This document shows, one piece after another, positions 1 through 6,828 of a stretch of 8,369 nucleotides of DNA. Position 1 is the first letter of the stretch, and every line of letters begins with the position of its first letter. This stretch comes from Chloroflexota bacterium (GTDB lineage: Bacteria; Chloroflexota; Dehalococcoidia; Lucifugimonadales; GCA-002694895). The notes beneath the pieces are model-generated. The model did no database searches, had not been told where the DNA came from, and saw only the letters and a list, made by a program, of their open reading frames with translations. The position numbers and the translations under genes are program-made. The stretch spans positions 15,623 through 23,991 of the forward strand of contig NZNN01000008.1 in NCBI GenBank assembly GCA_002694895.1. Reading direction: 5' to 3'.

Positions 1-2304
1 ACAGTATGGGTCATGAACTATAGCTGTCACAAATCTACAGATGGTGGTAAAACATTTGAATTAGTACCAACTCCACATGGTGATAATCATGATATTTGGA
101 TTGACCCCAATGATAGCAACCGATTAATTCAAGGGAATGATGGTGGTGCTAACGTATCACTAAATGGCGGTGAATCATGGTCAACAATATACAATCAAAA
201 AACATCACAATTTTATCATGTACATACAGATAATCAATTTCCTTATAGAGTTTATGGTACTCAACAAGATAACTCTGCAATAAGTGTTCCTTACAGAACA
301 GAAACAGGAGCAATTACATGGTCCGATTGTTATATAACAGGTACATCTGAAAGTGGTTATATAGTTACAGACCCAGAAGACTCAAATTTGGTTTATTCAG
401 GGTCAATTGGAAGTTCACCTGGTGGTGGTGGGAATATGCTGAGATATGATCATTCTACGGGACAAGTAAGAATAGTTACAGTCTGGCCTGTTTTAAATAC
501 TGGTAAGGGTGCCGATGAAATGAAATATAGATTTCAATGGACATATCCTATTCAATTTTCTCCACATGACTCTGAAACATTATATGTTGCAGGAAATATA
601 GTATTTAAATCTGTTAATGGTGGGCAGACCTGGGATGAAATCAGTCCGGATTTGACAACTAATGATAAATCTAAACAAGCTGTTTCTGGTGGTGAAATTA
701 CAAAAGACACATCTGCTGCAGAAACATACTGTACTATATATTCTTTCTTGGAATCACCTTATAAAAAAGGATTGATGTGGGCCGGCAGTGATGATGGATT
801 AATTCATGTTAGTGAAGATAATGCAAAAACATGGAATAATGTAACTCCTAAAGATTTTCCTGAATGGGCAAGAATACACTGTATTGAACTTTCACCTCAT
901 AACGATTCTACAGCTTATGTTGTAGCTACAAAAAATATGCTAGATGATTACAGACCTATAATGTATAAAACTACAGATAATGGGAAATCATGGAATCGAG
1001 TTGATAAATCTTTTCCACAAGATGAAATTACAAGAGTTTTAAGAGTAGATAAAAATAATCCAAACATACTTTATGTGGGTACAGAAACCGGGCTATTTGT
1101 AAGTTTTGATGATGCTAAATCTTGGTCAAAATTAGATTCAAATTTACCAGTAGTTCCAATTTATGATATTGATATCAAAGATAATAATATGGTTGTAGCT
1201 ACACATGGACGGTCTTTTTGGATTCTGGACGATATTACAGCGATATCTCAACTTAATGATAACATTGATGAAGGTAATTTTATTCTGAAACCTGCTCCGA
1301 CATATAGAATATTACCTCCTTTTGGTTTTAGATTGTTCGGTACAGGCCCTGATAATGGTAAATCATATTCAGCCTCATTGGGATCACCTGTGCTTATTCA
1401 AAAATCAAAAAATCCTGATGGTGAAATCAATGTTGATTACTTAGATTCCGGTGAAAATCCTCCTATGGGTGTCCCAATATATTTTTATTTAGATAATGAA
1501 GTCGATCAAGCAGAACTTATTATTAAAGATAATAAAGGTAAAATATTAAAATCATTTTCAAATGAAAATAAAAATGATAATAATACAAAAATTACAAAAT
1601 CATTTTTACCTTCTAAAAAAGAAAATAAATTTCATCCTAAAAAAGGTTTTAATACATTTATATGGGATATGTATTGTGAGGGTCCTTATAAACTTGAAGG
1701 TGAAAAGTTAACTGAAGGGCTAAGCGGCCCAATGGCTTTACCAGGCAGTTATACTGTAGAAATCATCACTTCTAAGAAAAACAAATCGAATACACTTAAA
1801 ACTGAAATTATTTTAATAAAAGATCCAAGAGTATCAGCATCAAGTAAAGACTTTGAAGATCAGTTTAATTTAATTCAACAGGTTAATCAGAAATTATCTG
1901 AATTACATAAGAGTGTAGAAGTAATCAGGAAAAATCAATCTGAAATTTCTGATTGGATTTCAAGATCTGAAAACAATGAAAATTATAATCAAATAAAAAC
2001 CGATGGTGAAACATTAATTGACACACTTAAAGATATTGAAAATTTACTTGTGTTTACAGATTATAAAGGTGCAAGAGACAGGCTAAATACGCCTGTTGTG
2101 CTTAATGTTAAACTAGCTGGATTATTACCAGTTCTAGATAGTGCTGATTTCAAACCTACAGATCAGTCATATGGAGTATATACTGAAGTAAGTAATGAAA
2201 TTGATGAACAGCTAGACAAACTTAAAGCTACGCAAGAATCAGGTTTAGTAGATTTTCAAGAACTAGTTAGTAACAATAATATACCTGGATTAAAAAATTT
2301 ATAA
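1..2304 (+). CDS. BNR-repeat / sortilin (VPS10)-like beta-propeller protein, 5'-partial
   Basis: The frame is open from base 1 and ends at a TAA (2302-2304). The first ATG at 13 is internal, because the codons before it (Thr-Val-Trp-Val) continue the frame, so the true start and any signal peptide lie upstream. The visible 768 residues begin with beta-propeller repeats carrying Asp-box-like motifs (S/T-x-D/N-x-G/A-x-T/S-W/F) near bases 34, 157, 610, 811, 970 and 1102; the one at 34 (STDGGKTF) is textbook, and those at 811 and 1102 are degenerate. The segments HGDNHDIWIDPND and QGNDGGANVS, and QFYHV followed by YGTQQDN, are typical of the large VPS10/BNR 'glycosyl hydrolase' proteins of marine bacteria, usually about 1,000 residues. 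After the propeller (about base 1230 on) come Ig-like or FlgD-like beta regions (GFNTFIWDM, LPGSYTVEI) and a helical, probably coiled-coil region at about 1830-2060. No C-terminal anchor or sorting domain is visible. Such proteins are normally exported; the ligand or activity is unknown, and the glycosidase label is a family name only. The gene converges on the minus-strand operon with a 2-nt gap. Confidence 0.88.
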   Translation, partial: TVWVMNYSCHKSTDGGKTFELVPTPHGDNHDIWIDPNDSNRLIQGNDGGANVSLNGGESWSTIYNQKTSQFYHVHTDNQFPYRVYGTQQDNSAISVPYRTETGAITWSDCYITGTSESGYIVTDPEDSNLVYSGSIGSSPGGGGNMLRYDHSTGQVRIVTVWPVLNTGKGADEMKYRFQWTYPIQFSPHDSETLYVAGNIVFKSVNGGQTWDEISPDLTTNDKSKQAVSGGEITKDTSAAETYCTIYSFLESPYKKGLMWAGSDDGLIHVSEDNAKTWNNVTPKDFPEWARIHCIELSPHNDSTAYVVATKNMLDDYRPIMYKTTDNGKSWNRVDKSFPQDEITRVLRVDKNNPNILYVGTETGLFVSFDDAKSWSKLDSNLPVVPIYDIDIKDNNMVVATHGRSFWILDDITAISQLNDNIDEGNFILKPAPTYRILPPFGFRLFGTGPDNGKSYSASLGSPVLIQKSKNPDGEINVDYLDSGENPPMGVPIYFYLDNEVDQAELIIKDNKGKILKSFSNENKNDNNTKITKSFLPSKKENKFHPKKGFNTFIWDMYCEGPYKLEGEKLTEGLSGPMALPGSYTVEIITSKKNKSNTLKTEIILIKDPRVSASSKDFEDQFNLIQQVNQKLSELHKSVEVIRKNQSEISDWISRSENNENYNQIKTDGETLIDTLKDIENLLVFTDYKGARDRLNTPVVLNVKLAGLLPVLDSADFKPTDQSYGVYTEVSNEIDEQLDKLKATQESGLVDFQELVSNNNIPGLKNL

Positions 2305-2306
2305 AA

Positions 2307-2792
2307 TTATTTAATATAAATTAATATTTGATTTAATTTTGGCAATCTATTCCATTGTTTAATTACTAGTCCATCCTGATTTAATAGGAACATGGATGGG
2401 ACTGATTTATGGTTATATATATTGCTGAAATCTTTGCCTTGTAAAGTTGCTATATCATATTGTACAAAATGAATTTTATTCTTATTAATATCGGCTTTTA
2501 ACCTTTTCACGAAAGGTTTATATACTGTACAAGCAGCTCAGTAATTACTATAAAGATAAATTAATGTATTTTGATTATCTATAATTTCACTACTAACATA
2601 ATTATATTTAGAAGAATTATGTTGTGTAATTTTATTAAAAGTGAAAAATAATGCGAAAAATACAAAAACAAATAATGATGCAATTATCAAAATTTTACTT
2701 TTGTATAAATAAGAAAACAAAAGTAATGAAGTTAATAAAAGGAATATACAAATTATTAAAGAATTATAATTAATTAGATGAAAAAGTTTCAT
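2307..2792 (-). CDS. Membrane-anchored thioredoxin-like selenoprotein (UxxC), TGA read as Sec
   Basis: One frame runs from ATG (2792-2790) to TAA (2309-2307), interrupted only by TGA at 2540-2538. Reading that TGA as selenocysteine gives 161 residues. Residues about 11-30 and 34-52 are hydrophobic and form two predicted membrane segments. From about residue 62 to the end is a thioredoxin-like domain: strand TLIYLYSNY, then U85-A-A-C88, helix YKPFVKRLKAD, strand KIHFVQYDI, the cis-Pro motif SVPSMFLL (Pro132) and strand GLVIKQW. U85 sits at the N-terminal, nucleophilic Cys position of CxxC, where Sec is known in thioredoxin-fold selenoproteins. A SECIS-like hairpin follows directly. The start codon abuts the stop of the GGT-like gene with 0 nt between, and no well-placed Shine-Dalgarno is seen, so translational coupling is likely. 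The inferred role is a membrane-tethered thiol/selenol oxidoreductase; partner and topology are unknown. Alternatives are a pseudogene or a sequencing error of TGT/TGC to TGA. Intact sequence on both sides, the exact position and the hairpin argue against these. The selenocysteine machinery (SelA, SelB, SelD, tRNA-Sec) must be elsewhere. Confidence 0.85.
2500..2518 (-). promoter_or_regulatory. Bacterial SECIS-like hairpin for UGA recoding
   Basis: Read on the minus strand, the 19 nt are a perfect 7-bp stem (AACCTTT paired with AAAGGTT) closing a 5-nt loop, CGTGA. The loop starts 27 nt after the UGA and its G is the 28th nt. Bacterial SECIS elements lie within the coding sequence just downstream of UGA, with the apical loop roughly 16-37 nt away and a G in the first two loop positions, often followed by U. 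All of this is met here. A possible lower stem is GCTT (2534-2531) with AAGC (2497-2494), across an asymmetric internal loop. The element overlaps codons 92-98, so coding and structure are both under constraint. SelB binding is inferred from structure only. Confidence 0.75.
2538..2540 (-). other. In-frame UGA predicted to encode selenocysteine (Sec85)
   Basis: On the minus strand this codon is TGA, followed by GCT GCT TGT (Ala-Ala-Cys). It occupies the first position of a thioredoxin C-x-x-C motif. The other four coding frames in the window contain no internal TGA and use TGG for Trp, so a general reassignment of TGA to Trp or another residue is not supported. Every gene whose end is visible stops with TAA. 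Confidence 0.85.
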
Positions 2793-4424
2793 TTAAACTT
2801 TATATACTACGCCTCCACCTCTTGGATCAGATCCTCCTGATAATTCTCCAGATTTTTCATCAATAGCAATTAATTGCGCTCTTGCCATCATAGGATTATA
2901 AGGAAATTGTTCTTGAACAACATCAAATCCTAATTCAGCTAATTTTTCTTTATAATCAGATCTTATTCTTGCTTCCAAAAATACTTTTCCACTTTCAGTA
3001 TGAATCCTTGGAGCTGAAACTGCTTCTGTTGGTGTCATATTGTAATTTATTGTATTAAGTATAGATTGAAATACTGCACTTACAATTACTGCTCCACCAG
3101 GAGCACCACATATAATTACTGGTTTATTATTTTTTAGCACAAGAGTTGGAACCATATTTGATCCTCTAGCTTTCCCTGGAGCAATAGAATTTAAATTTCC
3201 AGGTCGAGGATCAGCTAAATTCATTCCATTATTGTACATAAAACCAAGTCCGGGAGTTATAACACCTGATGCCCATCCAAGTGTATGAGTAATCCCAACC
3301 CAATTTCCTTGTTTATCAACTACATTTACATGAGTAGTGGATCCTTTATCAGTATTTCCTGAATTAGGGATTACGTTATTTTTAATATCTTCAATTTTAG
3401 AATCAATATATTTATCATTTAAAATTTTTTGTAAAACAGGAATATCTACAAACTTTGGGTCAGCATTAAAATCGAGTCTATCTTGGTGAGAAATAGACAT
3501 AGCATTTGATAATATTCGTAAATAATCAAATGATCCGTGTTCTTTTAATTCACTTTGAAAAGGTTTAATTAATTTAAACATCTGCAATACAGACATACCT
3601 GTATTTGGTGGGGGTGGGGAAGATATAACATAATCTAAATAATTAATTTTTAAAGGTTCAACAAAATCTGGTTTATAATTTTTCAAATCTTCTTTTGTAA
3701 CAAACCCACCATTTTTCTCTATATCTTCAATAATAATTTTAGATAAATCACCTTCATAAAATTCTCTTGCTCCATTATCAGCTATACTACTAAGAGAATC
3801 TGCATAATCAGACATATTAATTAATTCACCTAATTTATATACTGATCCATCAGGTTTTGTATATTTTGATTTACTTCCCTCAGATGCTGTTAATCTTTGA
3901 TAAGTATTTGGTTGAAATGGGTTATTATTTTTATCTCCACCAGCATAACCAGTTTGAAAATATTGATCTAAATTAGGACTTACAGTTAATCCTTTCTTAG
4001 CAAGATCGATACTAGGTTGTAATAATTCGTTCCAAGGCATTGTGCAATATCTTTTATGTATTTCTTCAAAAGCAGCTAGCACGGTTGGTGTCATTATGGC
4101 TCTGTATCCAATTTCGCTTCTAAAATCTCTGAATTGAAATAAATTTGATACTTCACTTCTTGTTACTTCATCATTTGCCCACATATTTTCTGTACATTTA
4201 CTACCAGCAGTTCCTGCAAAATTAATTGCTATCAATTTTTGTGAATTACTATCATATATTTGTGCAATTCCCATACCACCCATTCCACACATGAATGGAT
4301 CAAGTATCCATTGTGTAAATGCTGTTGCTAAAGCCGCATCAAACGCATTTCCGCCAGATTCTAATATTTTAGCCCCTGTTTCTCCGGCCAAAGGTTGTGG
4401 ACATGTGATAATTCCATTAGTCAT
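2793..4424 (-). CDS. Gamma-glutamyltranspeptidase-family Ntn-hydrolase with altered substrate pocket
   Basis: This is a 543-residue member of the GGT family (family T3), made as a precursor that normally cleaves itself to expose an N-terminal Thr. The N-terminal part has PLAGETGAKILESGGNAFDA and GMGGMG. The autoprocessing site is Ser362/Thr363 in KGSTTHVNVVDKQGN, which would leave a 181-residue small subunit (E. coli: 190). The oxyanion glycines are Gly443-Gly444 in GAPGGA, and the C-terminal SGGSDPRGGG is typical. By alignment from memory to E. coli GGT, the gamma-glutamyl-binding residues are changed: Arg114 to Ala70, Asn411 to Gly383, Gln430 to Gly400, Asp433 to Leu403, Ser463 to Asn423; Thr409 (Thr381) and Ser462 (Ser422) are kept. 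The PROSITE-type signature is also imperfect (Asn367 where Ser/Thr is usual). The enzyme therefore probably autoprocesses and acts as an amidase or acyltransferase on something other than glutathione. There is no signal peptide; the start is right at the fold, so a cytoplasmic protein is likely. The start lies 1 nt after the ppsA stop and the stop is flush with the next gene. Confidence 0.9.
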   Translation of the reverse strand: MTNGIITCPQPLAGETGAKILESGGNAFDAALATAFTQWILDPFMCGMGGMGIAQIYDSNSQKLIAINFAGTAGSKCTENMWANDEVTRSEVSNLFQFRDFRSEIGYRAIMTPTVLAAFEEIHKRYCTMPWNELLQPSIDLAKKGLTVSPNLDQYFQTGYAGGDKNNNPFQPNTYQRLTASEGSKSKYTKPDGSVYKLGELINMSDYADSLSSIADNGAREFYEGDLSKIIIEDIEKNGGFVTKEDLKNYKPDFVEPLKINYLDYVISSPPPPNTGMSVLQMFKLIKPFQSELKEHGSFDYLRILSNAMSISHQDRLDFNADPKFVDIPVLQKILNDKYIDSKIEDIKNNVIPNSGNTDKGSTTHVNVVDKQGNWVGITHTLGWASGVITPGLGFMYNNGMNLADPRPGNLNSIAPGKARGSNMVPTLVLKNNKPVIICGAPGGAVIVSAVFQSILNTINYNMTPTEAVSAPRIHTESGKVFLEARIRSDYKEKLAELGFDVVQEQFPYNPMMARAQLIAIDEKSGELSGGSDPRGGGVVYKV

Positions 4425-4425
4425 A

Positions 4426-6720
4426 TTAAAATTGTTGCTCTATTCTATAAACTAAATTTCTAGTTGAATCTATACTATCTGGACTAACAGAAACAGATGT
4501 AATGCCCCATTTAACTAATCTTTCAGTAAGATCTGGAAAAAAAGAGGGAGCCTGTCCGCATATAGATGAAGTTATACCTTGTTTATTAGCAGCTGATATT
4601 ACTCTTTCAAGTGCCCACAATATCGAAGGATCTCTTTCATCAAATGATTTTTCAAGTTTTTCGTTGTCTCTATCAACTCCAAGAGTTAATTCAGTTAAAT
4701 CATTAGAACCAATAGAAATGCCATTAATTCCTTCATTTATAAATTGATTTATTAAAATAACATTAGAAGGAACTTCTACCATCATCCAAATTTTGTGTCC
4801 TTTCCCTATAGATATATCATAATTGTTTAAAATTGAAATTACTTCACGTAATTCATTTGGTGTTCTGACAAAAGGGATCATAATAATCAAATTATTATAT
4901 TTTCTTAATACTTGCTTAATGGCATTGACTTCTAATTCAAAAACATCTGTGTCATTAATATACCGTATTGCACCTCTATATCCCATCATAGGATTATTTT
5001 CATCATTTTCAAATAATTCCCCGCCTTTTAAATTCCGGTATTCATTAGTCTTAAAATCTGTTAAACGATAGACAACAGGTCGCTCGCCAAAACTTTCACA
5101 AAATATAGAAATATTATCAGATAATTCTTTAGTCCATTCTTCTGAAGTACCTTCTTTCAATGCTTGTTTTGGATGCTTTCCAATATTAGCAATAATAAAC
5201 TCTGCTCTTAGTAATCCAATACCATCAACATTACGTTCAGATACTTGAGGCGCAGAAATAGGATCAGCTAAATTTACATATATTTTTGTATTGGTTGTAA
5301 ATGAAGATTCTTGATTTTCTTGTTCTTCAGGGATATCCAGTAAACCTTCATATACATTCCCTTCAGATCCGTCTAATGTAATATTTTGTCCATTGCGAAT
5401 TTCTGAAGTTGCGGTTTTACCAGTTTCAGAGTCATAAGCACCAACAACACATGGTACTCCTAATTCCCTGCTAACAATAGCAGCATGACAAGTTCTACCA
5501 CCTTTATCAGTTATAATTCCTGATACAATTCTCATTATAGGAACAAAATCCGGAGTAGTCATTTCTGTAACAAGAATATCACCTTTTTTTACTTGGTCTA
5601 ATTCATTTAAATTTTTTACGATAATTGCTTTGCCTGCTCCATATCCAGGGCTGGCACCAGCTCCTTTAATAATAATATCTGCATTAGAAAAATCTAAGCT
5701 TATTTTTTTTGTATCTACTACACCTCTTGAATAATTTGTTACAGGCCTACTTTGCAATAGATAAATTTGATCATCTTTCATAGCAAATTCTATATCTTGA
5801 GGGAAATTATAATGTTCTTCTATTAAAAGAGCTTGTTGAGCTAATCGTTTTAAATTTTCCACACTAAGTTTAGGTTTTAAACTTTCCTCAGGTGTTAAAG
5901 GAACATTTATGTTTTGATTATTAATATCTGAAAACATTCCAGTATTACCATTTTCATCATTTAATGCAATTTTAAAAGTTTGTTGCATGTGTTTTTGTCT
6001 AACAACTGTTTGTGTGGATTTTTCAATTACATAATAATCAGGTGTTACAATTCCGGAAACTACAGCTTCCCCAAGACCAAATGCTGCTTCAATAACAATT
6101 TTATCAGGATCTAATGTGGTAGGTTCTAATGTAAACATAACACCACTTACGTCTGGTTGTACCATTTGTTGAATTACTACAGACATCCCAGATTTAAAAT
6201 GTGGTATATTTTGACTATTCCGATAAAAGATAGCTCTAGCTTCAAAAACAGATGCCCAACAAGCTTTAATCGATTCTATAAGAGAATTAAATCCTATTAT
6301 GTTTAAATATGTATTTTGTTGTCCAGCAAAAGATGCTTCCATAGAATCTTCAGAAGTAGCTGAAGATCTTACAGCAACTCTTGAAGAACCAATACGCTTA
6401 TATTCTTGTTCAATAGATGAAATAATATCTGAATCAAATGGAGTTTTATTAAACAATTCTTTTATTTGATTAGAAAGTTTTTGAAGTTCATTGATTTTTA
6501 AAGAATTAGAATGTTGAATTAAATTACTGATCTTTTCTTTTAGATTAGATTTGTTTAAAAAATCAAAATATAAGTCTGTACTAATTGCAAATCCTTCAGG
6601 AACATTGATGCCCGAATTAATTAATTCTCCTAAATTTGAAGCTTTACCTCCAAATTTTGAAGTATTAGAAGAATTTAATTTCGAAAGATCTATAATTTGA
6701 GTATTATTTTCAGAGGTCAT
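4426..6720 (-). CDS. ppsA: Phosphoenolpyruvate synthase (pyruvate, water dikinase)
   Basis: PEP synthase converts pyruvate, ATP and water to PEP, AMP and phosphate, the gluconeogenic entry step, in the cytoplasm. At 764 residues it is close to E. coli PpsA (792). Domains in order are: N-terminal ATP-grasp/pyruvate-kinase-like nucleotide-binding domain (GGKASNLGEL at 24-33, RVAVRSSATSEDSMEASFAG at 114-133, DIEFAMKDDQIYLLQSRPVT at 309-328); swivelling phosphohistidine domain with His412 in GGRTCHAAIVSREL (E. coli His421); and C-terminal PEP/pyruvate TIM barrel (GLLRAEF near 502-508, FKTNEYRNLKGG, NPMMGYRGA, MMVEVPSN, GSNDLTELTLGVDRD). Cys721 in SICGQAPS matches the catalytic proton donor (E. 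coli Cys751). These are the marks of PpsA rather than PPDK or enzyme I. It is the first gene of the operon and follows a promoter-like sequence only 8 nt before its ATG, suggesting a leaderless or near-leaderless transcript. No Shine-Dalgarno is visible. The C-terminus ends 1 nt before the GGT-like gene. Everything needed for catalysis appears intact. Confidence 0.95.
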   Translation of the reverse strand: MTSENNTQIIDLSKLNSSNTSKFGGKASNLGELINSGINVPEGFAISTDLYFDFLNKSNLKEKISNLIQHSNSLKINELQKLSNQIKELFNKTPFDSDIISSIEQEYKRIGSSRVAVRSSATSEDSMEASFAGQQNTYLNIIGFNSLIESIKACWASVFEARAIFYRNSQNIPHFKSGMSVVIQQMVQPDVSGVMFTLEPTTLDPDKIVIEAAFGLGEAVVSGIVTPDYYVIEKSTQTVVRQKHMQQTFKIALNDENGNTGMFSDINNQNINVPLTPEESLKPKLSVENLKRLAQQALLIEEHYNFPQDIEFAMKDDQIYLLQSRPVTNYSRGVVDTKKISLDFSNADIIIKGAGASPGYGAGKAIIVKNLNELDQVKKGDILVTEMTTPDFVPIMRIVSGIITDKGGRTCHAAIVSRELGVPCVVGAYDSETGKTATSEIRNGQNITLDGSEGNVYEGLLDIPEEQENQESSFTTNTKIYVNLADPISAPQVSERNVDGIGLLRAEFIIANIGKHPKQALKEGTSEEWTKELSDNISIFCESFGERPVVYRLTDFKTNEYRNLKGGELFENDENNPMMGYRGAIRYINDTDVFELEVNAIKQVLRKYNNLIIMIPFVRTPNELREVISILNNYDISIGKGHKIWMMVEVPSNVILINQFINEGINGISIGSNDLTELTLGVDRDNEKLEKSFDERDPSILWALERVISAANKQGITSSICGQAPSFFPDLTERLVKWGITSVSVSPDSIDSTRNLVYRIEQQF

Positions 6721-6728
6721 AATTTTTG

Positions 6729-6757
6729 ATTTTATACAATTAAAATTGCCCTGTAAA
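6729..6757 (-). promoter_or_regulatory. Predicted sigma70-type promoter of the ppsA operon
   Basis: On the minus strand, TTTACA (6757-6752, 5 of 6 to the -35 consensus) is followed by a 17-nt spacer and TAAAAT (6734-6729, 5 of 6 to the -10 consensus, within TATAAAAT). Only 8 nt separate the -10 box from the ppsA ATG, which would place the transcript start at or next to the start codon. In such an AT-rich spacer chance matches are common, so this is a prediction only. Confidence 0.45.
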
Positions 6758-6770
6758 GATAAAAATAATA

Positions 6771-6799
6771 TTGATAGTAAAACTAGTATGAGCTATCAT
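6771..6799 (+). promoter_or_regulatory. Predicted sigma70-type promoter of the CocE-like gene
   Basis: TTGATA (6771-6776) and TATCAT (6794-6799) are each 5 of 6 to consensus and are separated by 17 nt. The transcript would start near 6806, giving a leader of about 23 nt before the ATG at 6829. The leader has no clear Shine-Dalgarno. The evidence is by pattern only. Confidence 0.4.
6772..6798. repeat. Inverted repeat TGATAG / CTATCA with an extra direct copy
   Basis: TGATAG (6772-6777) and CTATCA (6793-6798) are perfect reverse complements separated by 15 nt. The right arm, CTATCAT (6793-6799), recurs as a direct repeat at 6820-6826, 27 nt further on and just before the start codon. The arms overlap the predicted -35 and -10 boxes, so this could be an operator for a dimeric regulator, or partly a by-product of promoter-like composition. 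Confidence 0.3.
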
Positions 6800-6828
6800 C
6801 TTTTTACATCAGATGAATTCTATCATTT

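Larger units (their letters stand above)
6721..6828. other. Divergent intergenic region between ppsA and the CocE-like gene
   Basis: This 108-nt AT-rich spacer separates two outward-facing genes, so it should hold both start sites. It contains a sigma70-like pair on each strand and TGATAG/CTATCA repeats, listed separately. No RNA gene, riboswitch-like fold or terminator is evident in it. Confidence 0.7.

Noticed and set aside
2307..2510. Separate 67-residue gene with a GTG start
   Set aside because: Its GTG lies in the loop of the SECIS-like hairpin, and it lacks the first strand and redox motif of the thioredoxin fold. It is the downstream half of the selenoprotein.
2538..2540. TGA as a nonsense mutation (pseudogene) or as part of a variant genetic code
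   Set aside because: Downstream sequence is well preserved, the TGA is exactly at a catalytic Cys, and a SECIS-like hairpin follows. No other gene here has an in-frame TGA, so general reassignment is not supported.
2538..2792. Stand-alone 84-residue membrane protein ending at TGA
   Set aside because: It ends in the middle of a thioredoxin motif (YSNY then the Cys position), and the frame continues as the rest of the fold.
2812..2816. GGAGG on the minus strand as the ribosome binding site of the selenoprotein gene
   Set aside because: It is 19 nt from the start codon, too far for a normal Shine-Dalgarno, and it is explained by Gly codons at the GGT-like C-terminus.
4502..5071. Two plus-strand ORFs (4502-4747 and 4823-5071)
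   Set aside because: They are antisense shadows inside the well-conserved PEP-binding barrel of ppsA and show no recognisable domain.
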